NCBI GenBank assembly: GCA_003241215.1 | Contig: QFOL01000024.1 | Span: 1 to 24,972, forward strand | DNA from: Agrobacterium fabrum | Lineage (GTDB): Bacteria; Pseudomonadota; Alphaproteobacteria; Rhizobiales; Rhizobiaceae | DNA: 24,972 nucleotides | Direction: 5' to 3' | Shown: positions 1-10,488 of the stretch, one piece after another | How the letters are laid out: each line of letters begins with the position of its first letter | Numbering within the stretch: the stretch's first letter is position 1 | Notes under the pieces: generated by a model | The model's input: the letters and a program-made list of their open reading frames with translations, nothing else | Database searches by the model: none | Told to the model about the DNA's origin: nothing | Program-made: the position numbers and the translations under genes

Positions 1-183
1 AATCATGGATCATTTGCTCTATGATATGACTAATTGTTGGATCAAAGATATCGCCAATCAAAAAACTGTCAATCAAAATAGCTTTGAAATGAATTCGAGT
101 TGGTGATAGCGTTCATATCAGTCGAGGTCTGGAGGAGATCGCGATGACGGTCGTTTTCTCAAGCGGGAGAATGGCCAAGGGAG
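1..183 (+). promoter_or_regulatory. AT-rich region upstream of thiolase-bkd operon
   Basis: This stretch is far richer in A and T than the genes after it and should hold the promoter of the catabolic operon. Seen directly: an inverted repeat ATCAT (9-13) and ATGAT (21-25) with a 7-base spacer, an overlapping TGAT (23-26) to ATCA (42-45) dyad, and the direct repeat CAATCAAAA near 55-63 and 70-78. Degenerate AT-rich dyads of this kind suit an Lrp-type regulator such as BkdR, which controls bkd operons in other bacteria, but that link is inference. No convincing -35/-10 pair stands out. Positions 2-106 are open on the + strand and about 1-113 on the - strand, but neither reads like a known protein. 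Confidence 0.4.
127..146 (+). repeat. Leader/RBS repeat, copy 1
   Basis: A 20-base unit containing a strong Shine-Dalgarno core (GGAGGAG) and ending in an ATG. It is found again, with one mismatch, at 2506-2525 just before bkdA1. The ATG at 144 opens a 19-codon mini-ORF (144-203) that runs past the thiolase start, so it could be a short translated leader. Whether it is translated is not known. Confidence 0.55.
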
Positions 184-1353
184 GTGAATTTGGCTGTGCA
201 TGACCCTGTCGTGATCGTTGGGGCCGCCCGTACTGCTATGGGTGGGTTCCAGGGCGAATTCAAATCGGTGGCCGCGCCCGATCTCGGTGCGGCGGCGATC
301 CGCGCGGCCATCGAGCGGGCCGCGGTTCCGTTTTCCGACATAGATGATGTGCTGATGGGCTGTGTGCTCACGGCCGGGCAGGGGCAGGCTCCGGCCAGAC
401 AGGCGGCCATTGCCGCCGGCATTCCCAATACGATTGGCGCAACGACCATCAACAAGATGTGCGGCTCGGGCATGAAGGCGATCATGCTGGGGCATGACCA
501 GATTGCGGCGGGAAGCTCTTCCATCGTGCTGGCGGGCGGCATGGAAAGCATGAGCAATGCGCCCTACCTGCTGGACCGTGCCCGCAACGGCTATCGCCTC
601 GGCCACGGCAAGCTCACGGACCACATGTTCCTCGACGGTCTCGAGGATGCCTATGACAAGGGCCGGTTGATGGGCACTTTCGCGGAAGATTGCGCTGAAG
701 CCTATCAGTTCACCCGGGCCATGCAGGATGACTATGCGCTCGCCTCGCTGGAAAGGGCGCGACGCGCCATAGCGGAAGGGGCGTTCGAGGCGGAAATAGC
801 GCCCGTCGGCGATGTTTCCGTGGACGAGCAGCCGGGCAAGGCAAAGCCGGAAAAGATACCGCAGCTGAAACCCGCCTTTCGCGATGGCGGTACGGTGACG
901 GCGGCCAATTCCAGTTCTATCTCCGATGGTGCGGCGGCTCTCGTTCTCATGCGTCGCTCCGAAGCGGAAAGACGGGGACTTTCACCGCTGGCGACCATTA
1001 TCGGGCAAGCCACCCATGCGGATGCACCCGCCGGATATCCAACGGCTCCCATCGGCGCGATGAAAAGGCTGTTCGACAAGACCGGCTGGAAGGCGAAGGA
1101 TGTCGACCTGTTCGAAATCAACGAGGCCTTTGCCGTGGTGGCCATGGCGGCGATGCGCGATCTCGATCTGCCGCATGACAAGGTGAATGTGCATGGCGGC
1201 GCCTGCGCGCTCGGTCATCCGATCGGCGCTTCCGGCGCAAGGATCGTCGTCACCTTGCTGGCCGCCCTGCAGCGCCACGGACTGAAACGCGGCGTGGCCG
1301 CTGTCTGCATCGGCGGCGGCGAGGCAACCGCGCTCGGCATCGAGCGACATTAA
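184..1353 (+). CDS. Acetyl-CoA C-acetyltransferase (thiolase)
   Basis: Thiolase-family enzyme, 389 residues, the usual family length. It catalyses thiolytic cleavage of 3-oxoacyl-CoA (or the reverse condensation of acetyl-CoA) in the cytoplasm. The three catalytic residues are visible: acyl-accepting Cys93 in NKMCGSGMK, His345 in [13 protein letters not shown], and Cys375 in CIGGGEA, plus the NEAFA motif near residue 313. As first gene of an operon with an acyl-CoA dehydrogenase and the branched-chain oxoacid dehydrogenase, it probably performs the last step of isoleucine or related acyl-CoA breakdown. The start is uncertain. GTG at 184 begins inside the Shine-Dalgarno AAGGGAGG (177-184), so TTG at 190, with a 5-base spacer, or GTG at 196 may be the true start. 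A phbA-like biosynthetic role cannot be excluded. Confidence 0.93.
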   Translation: MNLAVHDPVVIVGAARTAMGGFQGEFKSVAAPDLGAAAIRAAIERAAVPFSDIDDVLMGCVLTAGQGQAPARQAAIAAGIPNTIGATTINKMCGSGMKAIMLGHDQIAAGSSSIVLAGGMESMSNAPYLLDRARNGYRLGHGKLTDHMFLDGLEDAYDKGRLMGTFAEDCAEAYQFTRAMQDDYALASLERARRAIAEGAFEAEIAPVGDVSVDEQPGKAKPEKIPQLKPAFRDGGTVTAANSSSISDGAAALVLMRRSEAERRGLSPLATIIGQATHADAPAGYPTAPIGAMKRLFDKTGWKAKDVDLFEINEAFAVVAMAAMRDLDLPHDKVNVHGGACALGHPIGASGARIVVTLLAALQRHGLKRGVAAVCIGGGEATALGIERH

Positions 1354-1364
1354 GGGAGGCGGCG

Positions 1365-3775
<2,411 letters not shown>

Positions 3776-3776
3776 C

Positions 3777-4790
3777 ATGACGAGAATGACGATGATCGAA
3801 GCCGTCCGCAGCGCCATGGATGTGTCCATGGAACGCAGCGACGATGTGGTGGTGTTCGGCGAGGATGTGGGTTATTTCGGCGGCGTGTTCCGCGCCACGC
3901 AGGGGCTGCAGGGAAAATACGGCAGGACCCGCTGTTTCGACGCGCCGATCAGCGAATCCGGCATTGTCGGCACTGCCATCGGCATGGCTGCTTACGGCCT
4001 GCGCCCCTGTGTCGAAATCCAGTTCGCCGATTACATGTATCCCGCCTATGACCAGATCACCCAGGAGGCGGCGCGTATCCGCTATCGTTCCAATGGCGAT
4101 TTCACCTGCCCGATCGTGCTCAGAATGCCGACCGGCGGCGGCATTTTCGGCGGGCAGACGCATAGCCAGAGCCCGGAAGCGCTTTTCACCCATGTCTGCG
4201 GGCTGAAGGTGGTGGTTCCCTCCAACCCTTATGACGCCAAGGGTCTGTTGATCGCATCCATCGAAGACCCCGACCCTGTCATGTTTCTTGAGCCTAAGCG
4301 GCTTTATAACGGCCCCTTCGACGGCCACCACGACCGGCCCGTCACGCCCTGGTCCAAACACGAGATGGGTGAGGTGCCGGAAGGGCACTATACCATCCCG
4401 ATCGGCAAGGCCGAGATACGCCGCCCCGGCAACGCTGTCACCGTCATCACCTACGGCACCATGGTGCATGTGGCGCTGGCGGCGGCGGAAGAGACGGGGG
4501 TGGATGCCGAGATCATCGATCTTCGCAGCCTGCTGCCGCTCGATCTCGACACCATCGTGAAGTCCGTTTCCAAGACGGGCCGCTGCGTCATGGTGCATGA
4601 GGCGACGCTGACCTCCGGCTTCGGTGCGGAAGTCGTGTCGCTGGTGCAGGAACATTGTTTCTATCATCTCGAGGCTCCCGTCGTCCGTGTGGCGGGCTGG
4701 GATACGCCTTATCCCCACGCGCAGGAATGGGACTATTTTCCGGGGCCGGCCCGCGTCGGGCGCGCCCTCGTCGAAATCATGGAGGCCTGA
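3777..4790 (+). CDS. bkdA2: Branched-chain 2-oxoacid dehydrogenase E1 beta
   Basis: E1-beta subunit, 337 residues, which pairs with BkdA1 to form the alpha2-beta2 decarboxylase. It begins MTRMTMIEAVRSAM and has the conserved GEDVGYFGGVFRAT segment, whose Glu29 corresponds to the thiamine-activating glutamate of the family. DAPISESGIVGTAIGMA follows, and a C-terminal transketolase-like domain carries VHEATLTSGFGAEV. ATG 3777 is chosen because the reading frame upstream lies inside bkdA1 and shows no E1-beta homology. No strong Shine-Dalgarno is present, so translation probably depends on ribosomes finishing bkdA1. Confidence 0.96.
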   Translation: MTRMTMIEAVRSAMDVSMERSDDVVVFGEDVGYFGGVFRATQGLQGKYGRTRCFDAPISESGIVGTAIGMAAYGLRPCVEIQFADYMYPAYDQITQEAARIRYRSNGDFTCPIVLRMPTGGGIFGGQTHSQSPEALFTHVCGLKVVVPSNPYDAKGLLIASIEDPDPVMFLEPKRLYNGPFDGHHDRPVTPWSKHEMGEVPEGHYTIPIGKAEIRRPGNAVTVITYGTMVHVALAAAEETGVDAEIIDLRSLLPLDLDTIVKSVSKTGRCVMVHEATLTSGFGAEVVSLVQEHCFYHLEAPVVRVAGWDTPYPHAQEWDYFPGPARVGRALVEIMEA

Positions 4791-4792
4791 TT

Positions 4793-6037
4793 ATGGCGGA
4801 ATTTGTTCTTACCATGCCCGATGTCGGTGAAGGTGTGGCGGAAGCCGAACTGGTGGAATGGAACGTCAAGCCGGGCGATCCCGTGCATGAGGACACGGTG
4901 CTGGCAGCCGTGATGACCGACAAGGCGACGGTGGAGATCCCGTCGCCGGTGGCGGGTGTCGTCACCTGGCTGGCGGCGGCGGTGGGTGACACTGTGGCGG
5001 TAAAGGCGCCGCTGGTGCGCATCGAAACCGATGCCGCAGCCACTGCTTCTGCAGAGGCTGCGCCGGAACCGGAAGCGCCGTCCGACATGACGGAAGAGCC
5101 GCCAGCGGCTGAAATCCAGCCCGCCCGTGAAATCGAGGATGCGCCTTCGTCTCCCGAGGTTGAGCACCATAAACCTCTGGCGTCGCCCGCCGTTCGCCAG
5201 CGCGCCGACGATCTCGATATCGATCTCGGACAGGTGAAGGGAACGGGGCCGGACGGGCATATCACCCATGCCGATCTCGATGGGTTTTTAACCGTGCGGA
5301 GACGGCCGGAACGCCCCGAGCCGATAGCGCCGCATGACAGCGCTGTCGAGGAAGTGAAGGTGACGGGGCTGCGGCGCAAGATTGCCGAGAAGATGGTGCT
5401 GTCCGCATTCAGCATTCCGCACATCACCTATGTCGAGGAAGTCGACGTGACCGATCTCGAGGATCTGCGCGCGACCATGAACGCCAGCCGCCGCTCCGGG
5501 CAACCGAAGCTGACGATCCTGCCGTTCTTGATGCGAGCGTTGGTGAAAGCCGTTGCCGATCATCCCGGCATGAATGCCACCTTTGACGACGATAAAGGTG
5601 TCGTCAGCCACTATGAAGCCGTCCATATCGGCATCGCCACGCAGACGCCGTCGGGCCTGACGGTTCCGGTCGTACGCCACACGGAAACGCTCGGCCTCTG
5701 GGAATGTGCAGAGGAAGTGGCGCGCGTTGCGGAAGCCGCCCGTACCGGCACGGCGCATCGGGAAGAACTGATGGGTTCCACCATCACTATCAGCTCGCTT
5801 GGGCCGCTGGGCGGTGTGGTCTCGACGCCCATCATCAATCACCCCGAGGTGGCGATCATCGGCGTCAATAAGATCGTGACGCGGCCGGTCTGGGATGGAA
5901 TTCGCTTTGTGCCGCGCAAGATGATGAACCTGTCGTCGAGTTTCGATCATCGGGTTGTCGACGGGTGGGATGCCGCAGTCTTCATCCAGGCCGTCAAGGC
6001 GCTACTGGAAAAGCCGGCGCTGATTTTCATAGACTGA
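4793..6037 (+). CDS. bkdB: Branched-chain 2-oxoacid dehydrogenase E2 (dihydrolipoyl acyltransferase)
   Basis: E2 core subunit, 414 residues. It has one lipoyl domain (about 1-78) with the lipoylated Lys44 in TDKATVEI, an Ala/Pro/Glu-rich linker (80-125), a peripheral subunit-binding domain (about 128-166, starting LASPAVRQRADDL), and a catalytic acyltransferase domain (about 185-414) with the His386-xxx-Asp390 motif DHRVVDG. It carries the acyl group from E1 to CoA. GGAGG at 4781-4785 precedes the ATG. In Pseudomonas an E3 gene (lpdV) follows bkdB. Here the next feature is a repeat and then gpmI, so the lipoamide dehydrogenase must come from another locus, possibly shared with the pyruvate or 2-oxoglutarate complexes. 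Confidence 0.96.
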   Translation: MAEFVLTMPDVGEGVAEAELVEWNVKPGDPVHEDTVLAAVMTDKATVEIPSPVAGVVTWLAAAVGDTVAVKAPLVRIETDAAATASAEAAPEPEAPSDMTEEPPAAEIQPAREIEDAPSSPEVEHHKPLASPAVRQRADDLDIDLGQVKGTGPDGHITHADLDGFLTVRRRPERPEPIAPHDSAVEEVKVTGLRRKIAEKMVLSAFSIPHITYVEEVDVTDLEDLRATMNASRRSGQPKLTILPFLMRALVKAVADHPGMNATFDDDKGVVSHYEAVHIGIATQTPSGLTVPVVRHTETLGLWECAEEVARVAEAARTGTAHREELMGSTITISSLGPLGGVVSTPIINHPEVAIIGVNKIVTRPVWDGIRFVPRKMMNLSSSFDHRVVDGWDAAVFIQAVKALLEKPALIFID

Positions 6038-6051
6038 GGGCGACCCGTGCT

Positions 6052-6170
6052 CCCTCATCCCTGTGCTTGTCACGGGGGTCCAGACAGCCCAAGTCTTTGG
6101 GCTGAAAGGACTCTCCCGCCGCGCAGATGCGCATCGGGCTGGATTCCTGTGACGAGCACGGGAATGAGGG
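6052..6170. repeat. RIME-like intergenic palindromic element, copy 1
   Basis: A 119-base element with imperfect terminal inverted repeats. Bases 6052-6073 pair with the complement of the right end (through 6170) at 19 of about 22 positions. An inner hairpin, AGCCCAAG/TTGGGCT, lies near 6085-6102. A second element of the same length and layout occurs at 24756-24874, sharing GGGTCCAG, the CAAGTC-TTTG core, the GGACTCT/GAGACTCT segment, GCGCAGA(T/C)GCGC and GGCTGGAT. Size and architecture fit Rhizobium-specific intergenic mosaic elements. It sits just downstream of bkdB and may fold in the transcript 3' end; no T-tract follows. Confidence 0.8.
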
Positions 6171-6381
6171 CATATGCGTGTCATGACTGCATTTTTCAGC
6201 CAGCGTTTTCGACCTTCACGGAACTGTTTCGCTGTCGGTATAGGCTTGCGTTCGTCATCTTCGGGTATAGAAGAGAAGAACGAGAAGCATGTTTTCTCAT
6301 CATGATCATAGTGGCGGAAGAGGGCGCTCCAGCGCCCGGCGGTCCGCCCTCCGCCGGCAACCGAATGAAGAAGGTCCTCCC
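6171..6381 (+). promoter_or_regulatory. gpmI upstream region with GC-rich hairpins
   Basis: No gene is visible between the repeat and gpmI. A compact hairpin lies at 6322-6337 (GGGCGCT-CC-AGCGCCC), and complementary GGCGG/CCGCC tracts flank it (about 6313-6357), so a larger stem is possible in the gpmI leader. A weak promoter-like pair, TTCACG and TATAGG 18 bases apart, occurs around 6215-6245. It is far from consensus and only a guess. Confidence 0.35.
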
Positions 6382-7899
6382 ATGCACACTCCCAAACCCG
6401 TTGTCCTGACTATTCTCGATGGCTGGGGACTGAGCGAGGACAAATCCAGCAATGCTCCGGTGCTGGCGAACACGCCGACCATGGACCGGCTTTTTGCCAC
6501 CTGCCCGAATGCGACGCTGACCACCTTCGGCCCGAAGGTCGGCCTGCCCACCGGACAGATGGGCAATTCGGAAGTCGGCCACACCAATATCGGCGCCGGC
6601 CGCATCGTTGCCATGGATCTCGGCCAGATCGATCTGGCAATCGAGGATGGCAGCTTTTTCCGCAATGCGGCGATGCTTGATTTTGCCGCCAAGGTGAAGG
6701 CCGCAGGCGGTGTGGCGCATCTGATGTGCGTCGTTTCCGATGGCGGCGTCCATGGCCATATTCTCCACGGCCAGGCGGCGGTGAAGCTGATGGTCAGCCA
6801 GGGTCTGAAGGTCGTGGTGCATGCCATCACCGATGGCCGCGATGTCGCGCCGCAATCGGCTGAAGATTTTGTGGCGGCGCTGGTGGCGAGCCTGCCGCAG
6901 GGCGCCAGCATCGGCACGGTGATCGGCCGTTATTATGCGATGGATCGCGACAATCGCTGGGAGCGCGTCGAAAAAGCCTATGACGCCATGGTTCTGGCGA
7001 AAGGCGAACACGCGCGGGACGCGGTGAGCGCCGTTGCCCAGAGCTACAGGAACAATGTCACCGATGAGTTCATCCTGCCGACGGTGATCGACGGTTATGA
7101 GGGGTTCAAGGCTGGCGACGGCTTGTTCTGCCTGAATTTCCGTGCCGACCGCGCCCGTGAAATCCTGCTTGCCATCGGCGCGGATGATTTCGACGGTTTT
7201 TCGCGCGAAAAACCCACCCTTTCGGCGCTGCTTGGCATGGTGGAATATTCCACGCGGCATAATGATTTCATGACGACGGCTTATCCGAAGCGCGATATCG
7301 CCAATACGCTCGGCGCATGGGTGGCGAAGCAGGGGCTTACGCAGTTCCGCCTGGCTGAAACCGAAAAATATCCGCATGTCACCTTCTTCCTGAATGGCGG
7401 CAAGGAGGAGCCGGAAGTCGGTGAAGATCGTTTCATGCCGAAATCGCCGAAGGTCGCGACCTATGACCTGCAGCCGGAGATGAGCGCGCCGGAAGTGACG
7501 GAAAAATTTGTCGAGGCGATTGGCAAGGGTTACGATCTGATCGTCACCAATTACGCCAATCCCGATATGGTCGGCCATACCGGCGATCTGCAGGCCGCAA
7601 TCAAGGCCTGCGAAGCCGTGGATCGCGGGCTTGCCGCCGTTGTCGCCGCCCTCGAAAAAGTGGGTGGTGCGATGCTTGTCATTGCCGACCACGGCAATTG
7701 CGAAACCATGGTCGATCCGGTGACCGGCGGCCCGCACACGGCGCATACCACCAATCCGGTGCCGGTTATCCTGTTTGGCGGTCCGGAAGGTGCGAAGCTG
7801 CATGACGGCATCCTCGCCGATGTCGCGCCCACGTTGCTGCAGCTCATGAATGTACCGCTGCCGGCGGAAATGACGGGCAAGAGCCTGATCGATCTCTGA
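6382..7899 (+). CDS. gpmI: 2,3-bisphosphoglycerate-independent phosphoglycerate mutase
   Basis: Cofactor-independent phosphoglycerate mutase, 505 residues, standard length. It interconverts 3- and 2-phosphoglycerate in glycolysis and gluconeogenesis using two Mn ions and a phosphoserine intermediate. Seen: metal-binding ILDGWG at the N-terminus (Asp13), Ser63 in MGNSEVGHTNIGAGR (the nucleophile), ITDGRD, GRYYAMDRDNRWERV, FRADRAREI, NYANPDMVGHTGD, ADHGNCE and PHTAHTTNPVP, all in the expected order. ATG 6382 is chosen because the family starts just before VVLTILDGWG; the 31 upstream in-frame codons carry no homology and overlap a hairpin. It appears to be a single-gene unit with its own terminator, metabolically unrelated to its neighbours. 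Confidence 0.97.
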   Translation: MHTPKPVVLTILDGWGLSEDKSSNAPVLANTPTMDRLFATCPNATLTTFGPKVGLPTGQMGNSEVGHTNIGAGRIVAMDLGQIDLAIEDGSFFRNAAMLDFAAKVKAAGGVAHLMCVVSDGGVHGHILHGQAAVKLMVSQGLKVVVHAITDGRDVAPQSAEDFVAALVASLPQGASIGTVIGRYYAMDRDNRWERVEKAYDAMVLAKGEHARDAVSAVAQSYRNNVTDEFILPTVIDGYEGFKAGDGLFCLNFRADRAREILLAIGADDFDGFSREKPTLSALLGMVEYSTRHNDFMTTAYPKRDIANTLGAWVAKQGLTQFRLAETEKYPHVTFFLNGGKEEPEVGEDRFMPKSPKVATYDLQPEMSAPEVTEKFVEAIGKGYDLIVTNYANPDMVGHTGDLQAAIKACEAVDRGLAAVVAALEKVGGAMLVIADHGNCETMVDPVTGGPHTAHTTNPVPVILFGGPEGAKLHDGILADVAPTLLQLMNVPLPAEMTGKSLIDL

Positions 7900-7908
7900 T
7901 CGACAATG

Positions 7909-7950
7909 CGGTCGCGCGGGTATTTTGGACCCGTGCGACCGTTGGTCTTT
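7909..7950 (+). terminator. Probable intrinsic terminator of gpmI
   Basis: A 13-bp stem (7909-7921 with 7929-7941, one G-T pair) and a 7-base loop lie 9 bases after the gpmI stop and are followed by the T-rich TTGGTCTTT. The T-tract is interrupted. The hairpin lies between convergent genes and may also help end the - strand pmpB transcript. Confidence 0.7.
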
Positions 7951-7979
7951 CGGCCGGCAAATGCGCCTTGGCGGATGTT

Positions 7980-8417
7980 CTATGGTTCTCTTGCATAGAG
8001 ACGGTCATGCGCCAGCATGCCGGCAATCATGGCGCACACGAACAGGACGACAGGCATAAGCCCGAGGGCAAAAGCCGACAGCGCCGGGCCGGGGCAGAAA
8101 CCGGCAAGTCCCCAGCCTACGCCGAAAATGGCCGAGCCCGTTATGAGCGGTCGGTCGATGCGGGTTTTTGCGGGAAGGCTGAAGTCTTCGGCGAGAACGG
8201 GTTTGGCAAAAAATCGGCTGAGCAGCACGCCCGGTACGGCCACCATGACAGCGCCGCCCAGAACGAAAATCAGGCTGGGGTCCCAATGGCCGCTTGCCAC
8301 ATCCAGAAAGCCGGAAACGCGGGCCGGATCGACCATGCCGGAGAGCGAGAGGCCAAAACCGAAAAGGGCCCCTGCCGTCAGCGCCAGTGCGAGGCGCGCC
8401 ATGGCAAGGTTTTTCAT
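7980..8417 (-). CDS. pmpB: YeeE/YedE-family membrane protein (PmpB-like), sulfur transport
   Basis: Small integral membrane protein, 145 residues, with about four hydrophobic segments. It carries family hallmarks: GFGLSLSGMVDPARVSGFLD near residues 21-39 and GWGLAGFCPGPALSA near 101-115, with Cys108 at the conserved cysteine. YeeE/YedE (TsuA-like) proteins move thiosulfate or related sulfur species across the inner membrane; here one family unit is split into two half-size proteins. It is last in the blh-bigR-pmpA-pmpB operon. Its ATG overlaps the pmpA stop by 4 bases, implying coupled synthesis and probably one two-subunit channel. Whether it exports or imports sulfur is not shown by sequence. 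Confidence 0.85.
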   Translation of the reverse strand: MKNLAMARLALALTAGALFGFGLSLSGMVDPARVSGFLDVASGHWDPSLIFVLGGAVMVAVPGVLLSRFFAKPVLAEDFSLPAKTRIDRPLITGSAIFGVGWGLAGFCPGPALSAFALGLMPVVLFVCAMIAGMLAHDRLYAREP

Positions 8418-8821
8418 GACAGGGCCCCCGTTATCGTCGCGGTGCAGATGCCGGTGATCAGGAAGGTCAGGGTGGCGGCGATGGAGCGCCGGGAAAATCG
8501 CGCCAGTCCCATGATCCCGTGACCCGAGGTGCAGCCGGAGCCCATGCGCGTGCCGAAACCCACCAAGAGACCGGCAATGAGGATCAACGGCCATGGTGCG
8601 CTGACGGTGACGGCGGGAAGCTGGCCAAAGACGGCGGCATAAAGATAAGGCCCGGCAAGCAGGCCGGCCACGAATGCCAGGTTGATGAAACGCCGCTCCT
8701 TGCCCAGCGCGTTGCCGATGATACCGCTGATGCCGGCGATACGGCCGTTGAACAGAAACAACAAGATGCTGGCGAGGCCGAGCAGCATGCCGCCGAAAAG
8801 AGAAGGCCCATAGGCGCTCAT
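8414..8821 (-). CDS. pmpA: YeeE/YedE-family membrane protein (PmpA-like), sulfur transport
   Basis: Integral membrane protein of 135 residues, with about four membrane segments and the YeeE/YedE signature GSGCTSGHGIMGLARFS (Cys97). It is the partner half of PmpB. The start ATG (8821-8819) overlaps the bigR stop by 4 bases and the stop overlaps pmpB by 4 bases, so bigR, pmpA and pmpB form a continuous coupled string. In Xylella and Agrobacterium, pmpA/B-type genes belong to the BigR regulon. The known family role is transport of sulfur-containing anions; the specific ion here is not determined. Confidence 0.85.
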   Translation of the reverse strand: MSAYGPSLFGGMLLGLASILLFLFNGRIAGISGIIGNALGKERRFINLAFVAGLLAGPYLYAAVFGQLPAVTVSAPWPLILIAGLLVGFGTRMGSGCTSGHGIMGLARFSRRSIAATLTFLITGICTATITGALS

Positions 8822-9174
8822 CGGGCGACCTCTTCAGGCGCGCAGAAGATGGCGTAAAGGGCGGCAATCAGCTGCGCCGCCTTGTCTTGCGTCAGCCGAT
8901 AGAAGATTTGTTTGGCCTCGCGCCGGGTCTCGACCACACCGGCTTCCCTGAGGACGCCGAGCTGCTGGGAGAGTGTCGGCTGGCGGATATCCAGCTTGGC
9001 CTCCAGCTCGCCGACGGAAAACTCCCCCTGCGCCAGCGTGCAGGCGAGCATCAGCCGGGCGGGGTGGGCCAGCGTTTTCAAAAGTATCGCGACCTCGACG
9101 GCGCGCTCCTCCATGGCGGGAAGGGGGATCTCACCGATGTGCGGGGTCTTTTCCACCGTGTTTTCCGTCACCAT
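8818..9174 (-). CDS. bigR: Persulfide-sensing ArsR-family repressor BigR
   Basis: Winged-helix ArsR/SmtB repressor, 118 residues. BigR/SqrR proteins repress sulfide-detoxification genes and release DNA when two cysteines join through a sulfur bridge. Both cysteines are present, Cys45 (LACTLAQ) and Cys111 (IFCAPEE), 66 residues apart, the same spacing as C42/C108 of Xylella BigR. The recognition-helix region reads RQPTLSQQLGVLREAGVV. ATG 9174 is chosen because GGAGGG lies just upstream and the homologous sequence begins there; the longer frame lies inside blh. The gene overlaps the end of blh by 7 bases, so BigR is made from the operon it represses and should be autoregulated through the AT-rich operator upstream of blh. 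Confidence 0.93.
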   Translation of the reverse strand: MVTENTVEKTPHIGEIPLPAMEERAVEVAILLKTLAHPARLMLACTLAQGEFSVGELEAKLDIRQPTLSQQLGVLREAGVVETRREAKQIFYRLTQDKAAQLIAALYAIFCAPEEVAR

Positions 9175-10463
9175 GTGCTGCCCTCCAGCACGTCGAGCGG
9201 GAATTTCAGATAACGCTTGCCATTCGCTTCCGGCTCCGGCAGGCGGCCGCCGCGAATATTGACCTGCAGGGCGTGAAGAATGAGCTTCGGCATCGGCAAT
9301 GTGCGGTCGCGCGTTTCCCTGAGGCGAATGAAACCCTCTTCCGTCACGCCGGCAATGTGCGGATTGCTGCGTTTCTGTTCGGCCACCGTGCTTTCCCATT
9401 TCGGGGCGCGGCCGCCGGGCTGATAATCATGGCCGGTGAAAAGCCGTGTTTCATCGGGAAGGGCGAGGATGGCCTGAATGGACGCCCAGAGTTCCCTGGC
9501 GCTGCCGCCCGGAAAATCGGCGCGTGCGGTGCCGGAATCGGGCATGAAGAGCGTATCGTGCACAAAGGCGGCATTGCCTACCACATAGGTGACGGAAGCC
9601 AGCGTATGCCCGGGCGAAAACAGCACGCGTGCTTCCAGCGAGCCGATATTGAACCGGTCTCCGGCGTCGAACAGCCGGTCCCATTGCGAGCCGTCGGTCT
9701 TGAGATCAGGCCAATTGTATTTTTCCTGCCAGAGTTTCTGTACGCCAGTGACTTTCGCACCGATGGCCGTTGATGCAGCGGTCTTCTGCTTTAGATAATG
9801 GGCGGCGGAAAAATGGTCGGCATGGGGATGGGTATCGAGAATCCATTCCACCGAAAGCCCCTGGCTCTGCACATAATCCAGAATGGCGTCGGCATTCATG
9901 GTTCCGGTCGCACCGGATTTTTCGTCGAAATCATAGACCGGGTCGATAATGGCGCAGCGCCCGGTTGCGGGATCGGAAACGACATATTGCACGCTCCATG
10001 TGCGCGGATCGAAGAATGCCTTGACGTGAGGCACTGCCGCCGCCCGCCGTTCCAGCCAGCGCGCAGCGCCGGAAAGATCAAAGCCATGCGCCTTGCCGAA
10101 AGCCTCGATATCGTCCCTTTCGATGCGCCCATCCAGTGCTTCCCCGAGAATATGAAGCGTGAGCGCACGGGTGCCGCCCTTGCAATGGGCAAAAACGGGA
10201 CCTTCCGCTTCTGCCATTTTCTGCTGGAAGGCGCGGATATCGGCTTCGGTTATGGTGGGTCCGCTGACCGGGATGAAGCCATAGTCCATGCCCGCCGCGC
10301 TGGCGGCGCTTTTTTCCTGCGCATTGCCGGGCTGGCCGGGTTCTTCGCCATCCGGCCGGGCATTGATGATGCTTTTAAAGCCCTGAGCCGAGAGCGATGG
10401 AAAATCAGCGATCATCGGCTGGCCCGCAACTGTCAGGCGCTCGTTGATCTTCACGACATTCAT
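9168..10463 (-). CDS. blh: Blh: DUF442 phosphatase-like / ETHE1-type persulfide dioxygenase fusion
   Basis: Two-domain protein, 431 residues. The N-terminal DUF442 domain (about 1-110) has a phosphatase-like loop HCKGGTRA with Cys94 and Arg99. The C-terminal metallo-beta-lactamase fold (about 150-430) matches ETHE1-type sulfur dioxygenases: THPHADH with His212, His214, Asp216 and His217, SPGHT with His286, and HDTLF with Asp303. Of these, His212, His286 and Asp303 correspond to the iron ligands of ETHE1. It oxidises glutathione persulfide to sulfite, detoxifying sulfide. ATG 10463 has AGGAG upstream; the longer frame would start inside the operator. It is first in the operon, directly under BigR control. 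The DUF442 part may handle sulfur transfer or act as a phosphatase; this is unsettled. Confidence 0.93.
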   Translation of the reverse strand: MNVVKINERLTVAGQPMIADFPSLSAQGFKSIINARPDGEEPGQPGNAQEKSAASAAGMDYGFIPVSGPTITEADIRAFQQKMAEAEGPVFAHCKGGTRALTLHILGEALDGRIERDDIEAFGKAHGFDLSGAARWLERRAAAVPHVKAFFDPRTWSVQYVVSDPATGRCAIIDPVYDFDEKSGATGTMNADAILDYVQSQGLSVEWILDTHPHADHFSAAHYLKQKTAASTAIGAKVTGVQKLWQEKYNWPDLKTDGSQWDRLFDAGDRFNIGSLEARVLFSPGHTLASVTYVVGNAAFVHDTLFMPDSGTARADFPGGSARELWASIQAILALPDETRLFTGHDYQPGGRAPKWESTVAEQKRSNPHIAGVTEEGFIRLRETRDRTLPMPKLILHALQVNIRGGRLPEPEANGKRYLKFPLDVLEGSTW

Positions 10464-10488
10464 AGGCTTCTCCTGTGGTGCAGCATTA

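Noticed and set aside
2..106. C-terminal end of a + strand gene entering from the left, or start of a - strand gene at about 113-1
   Set aside because: Both frames are open over about 35 codons, but composition is Asn/Gln-rich and AT-rich, no family is recognisable and no ribosome binding site is seen. Most likely intergenic.
6052..6170. CRISPR array or insertion sequence
   Set aside because: Single palindromic units, not regularly spaced repeats, with no transposase or target-site duplication.
6196..7803. Long antisense frame of 535 codons opposite gpmI
   Set aside because: Shadow frame; gpmI has every expected motif on the + strand and the antisense product resembles nothing.
7980..8867. 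Single 295-residue - strand protein
   Set aside because: Its first 150 residues are an out-of-frame translation of pmpA; the homologous part starts at ATG 8417.
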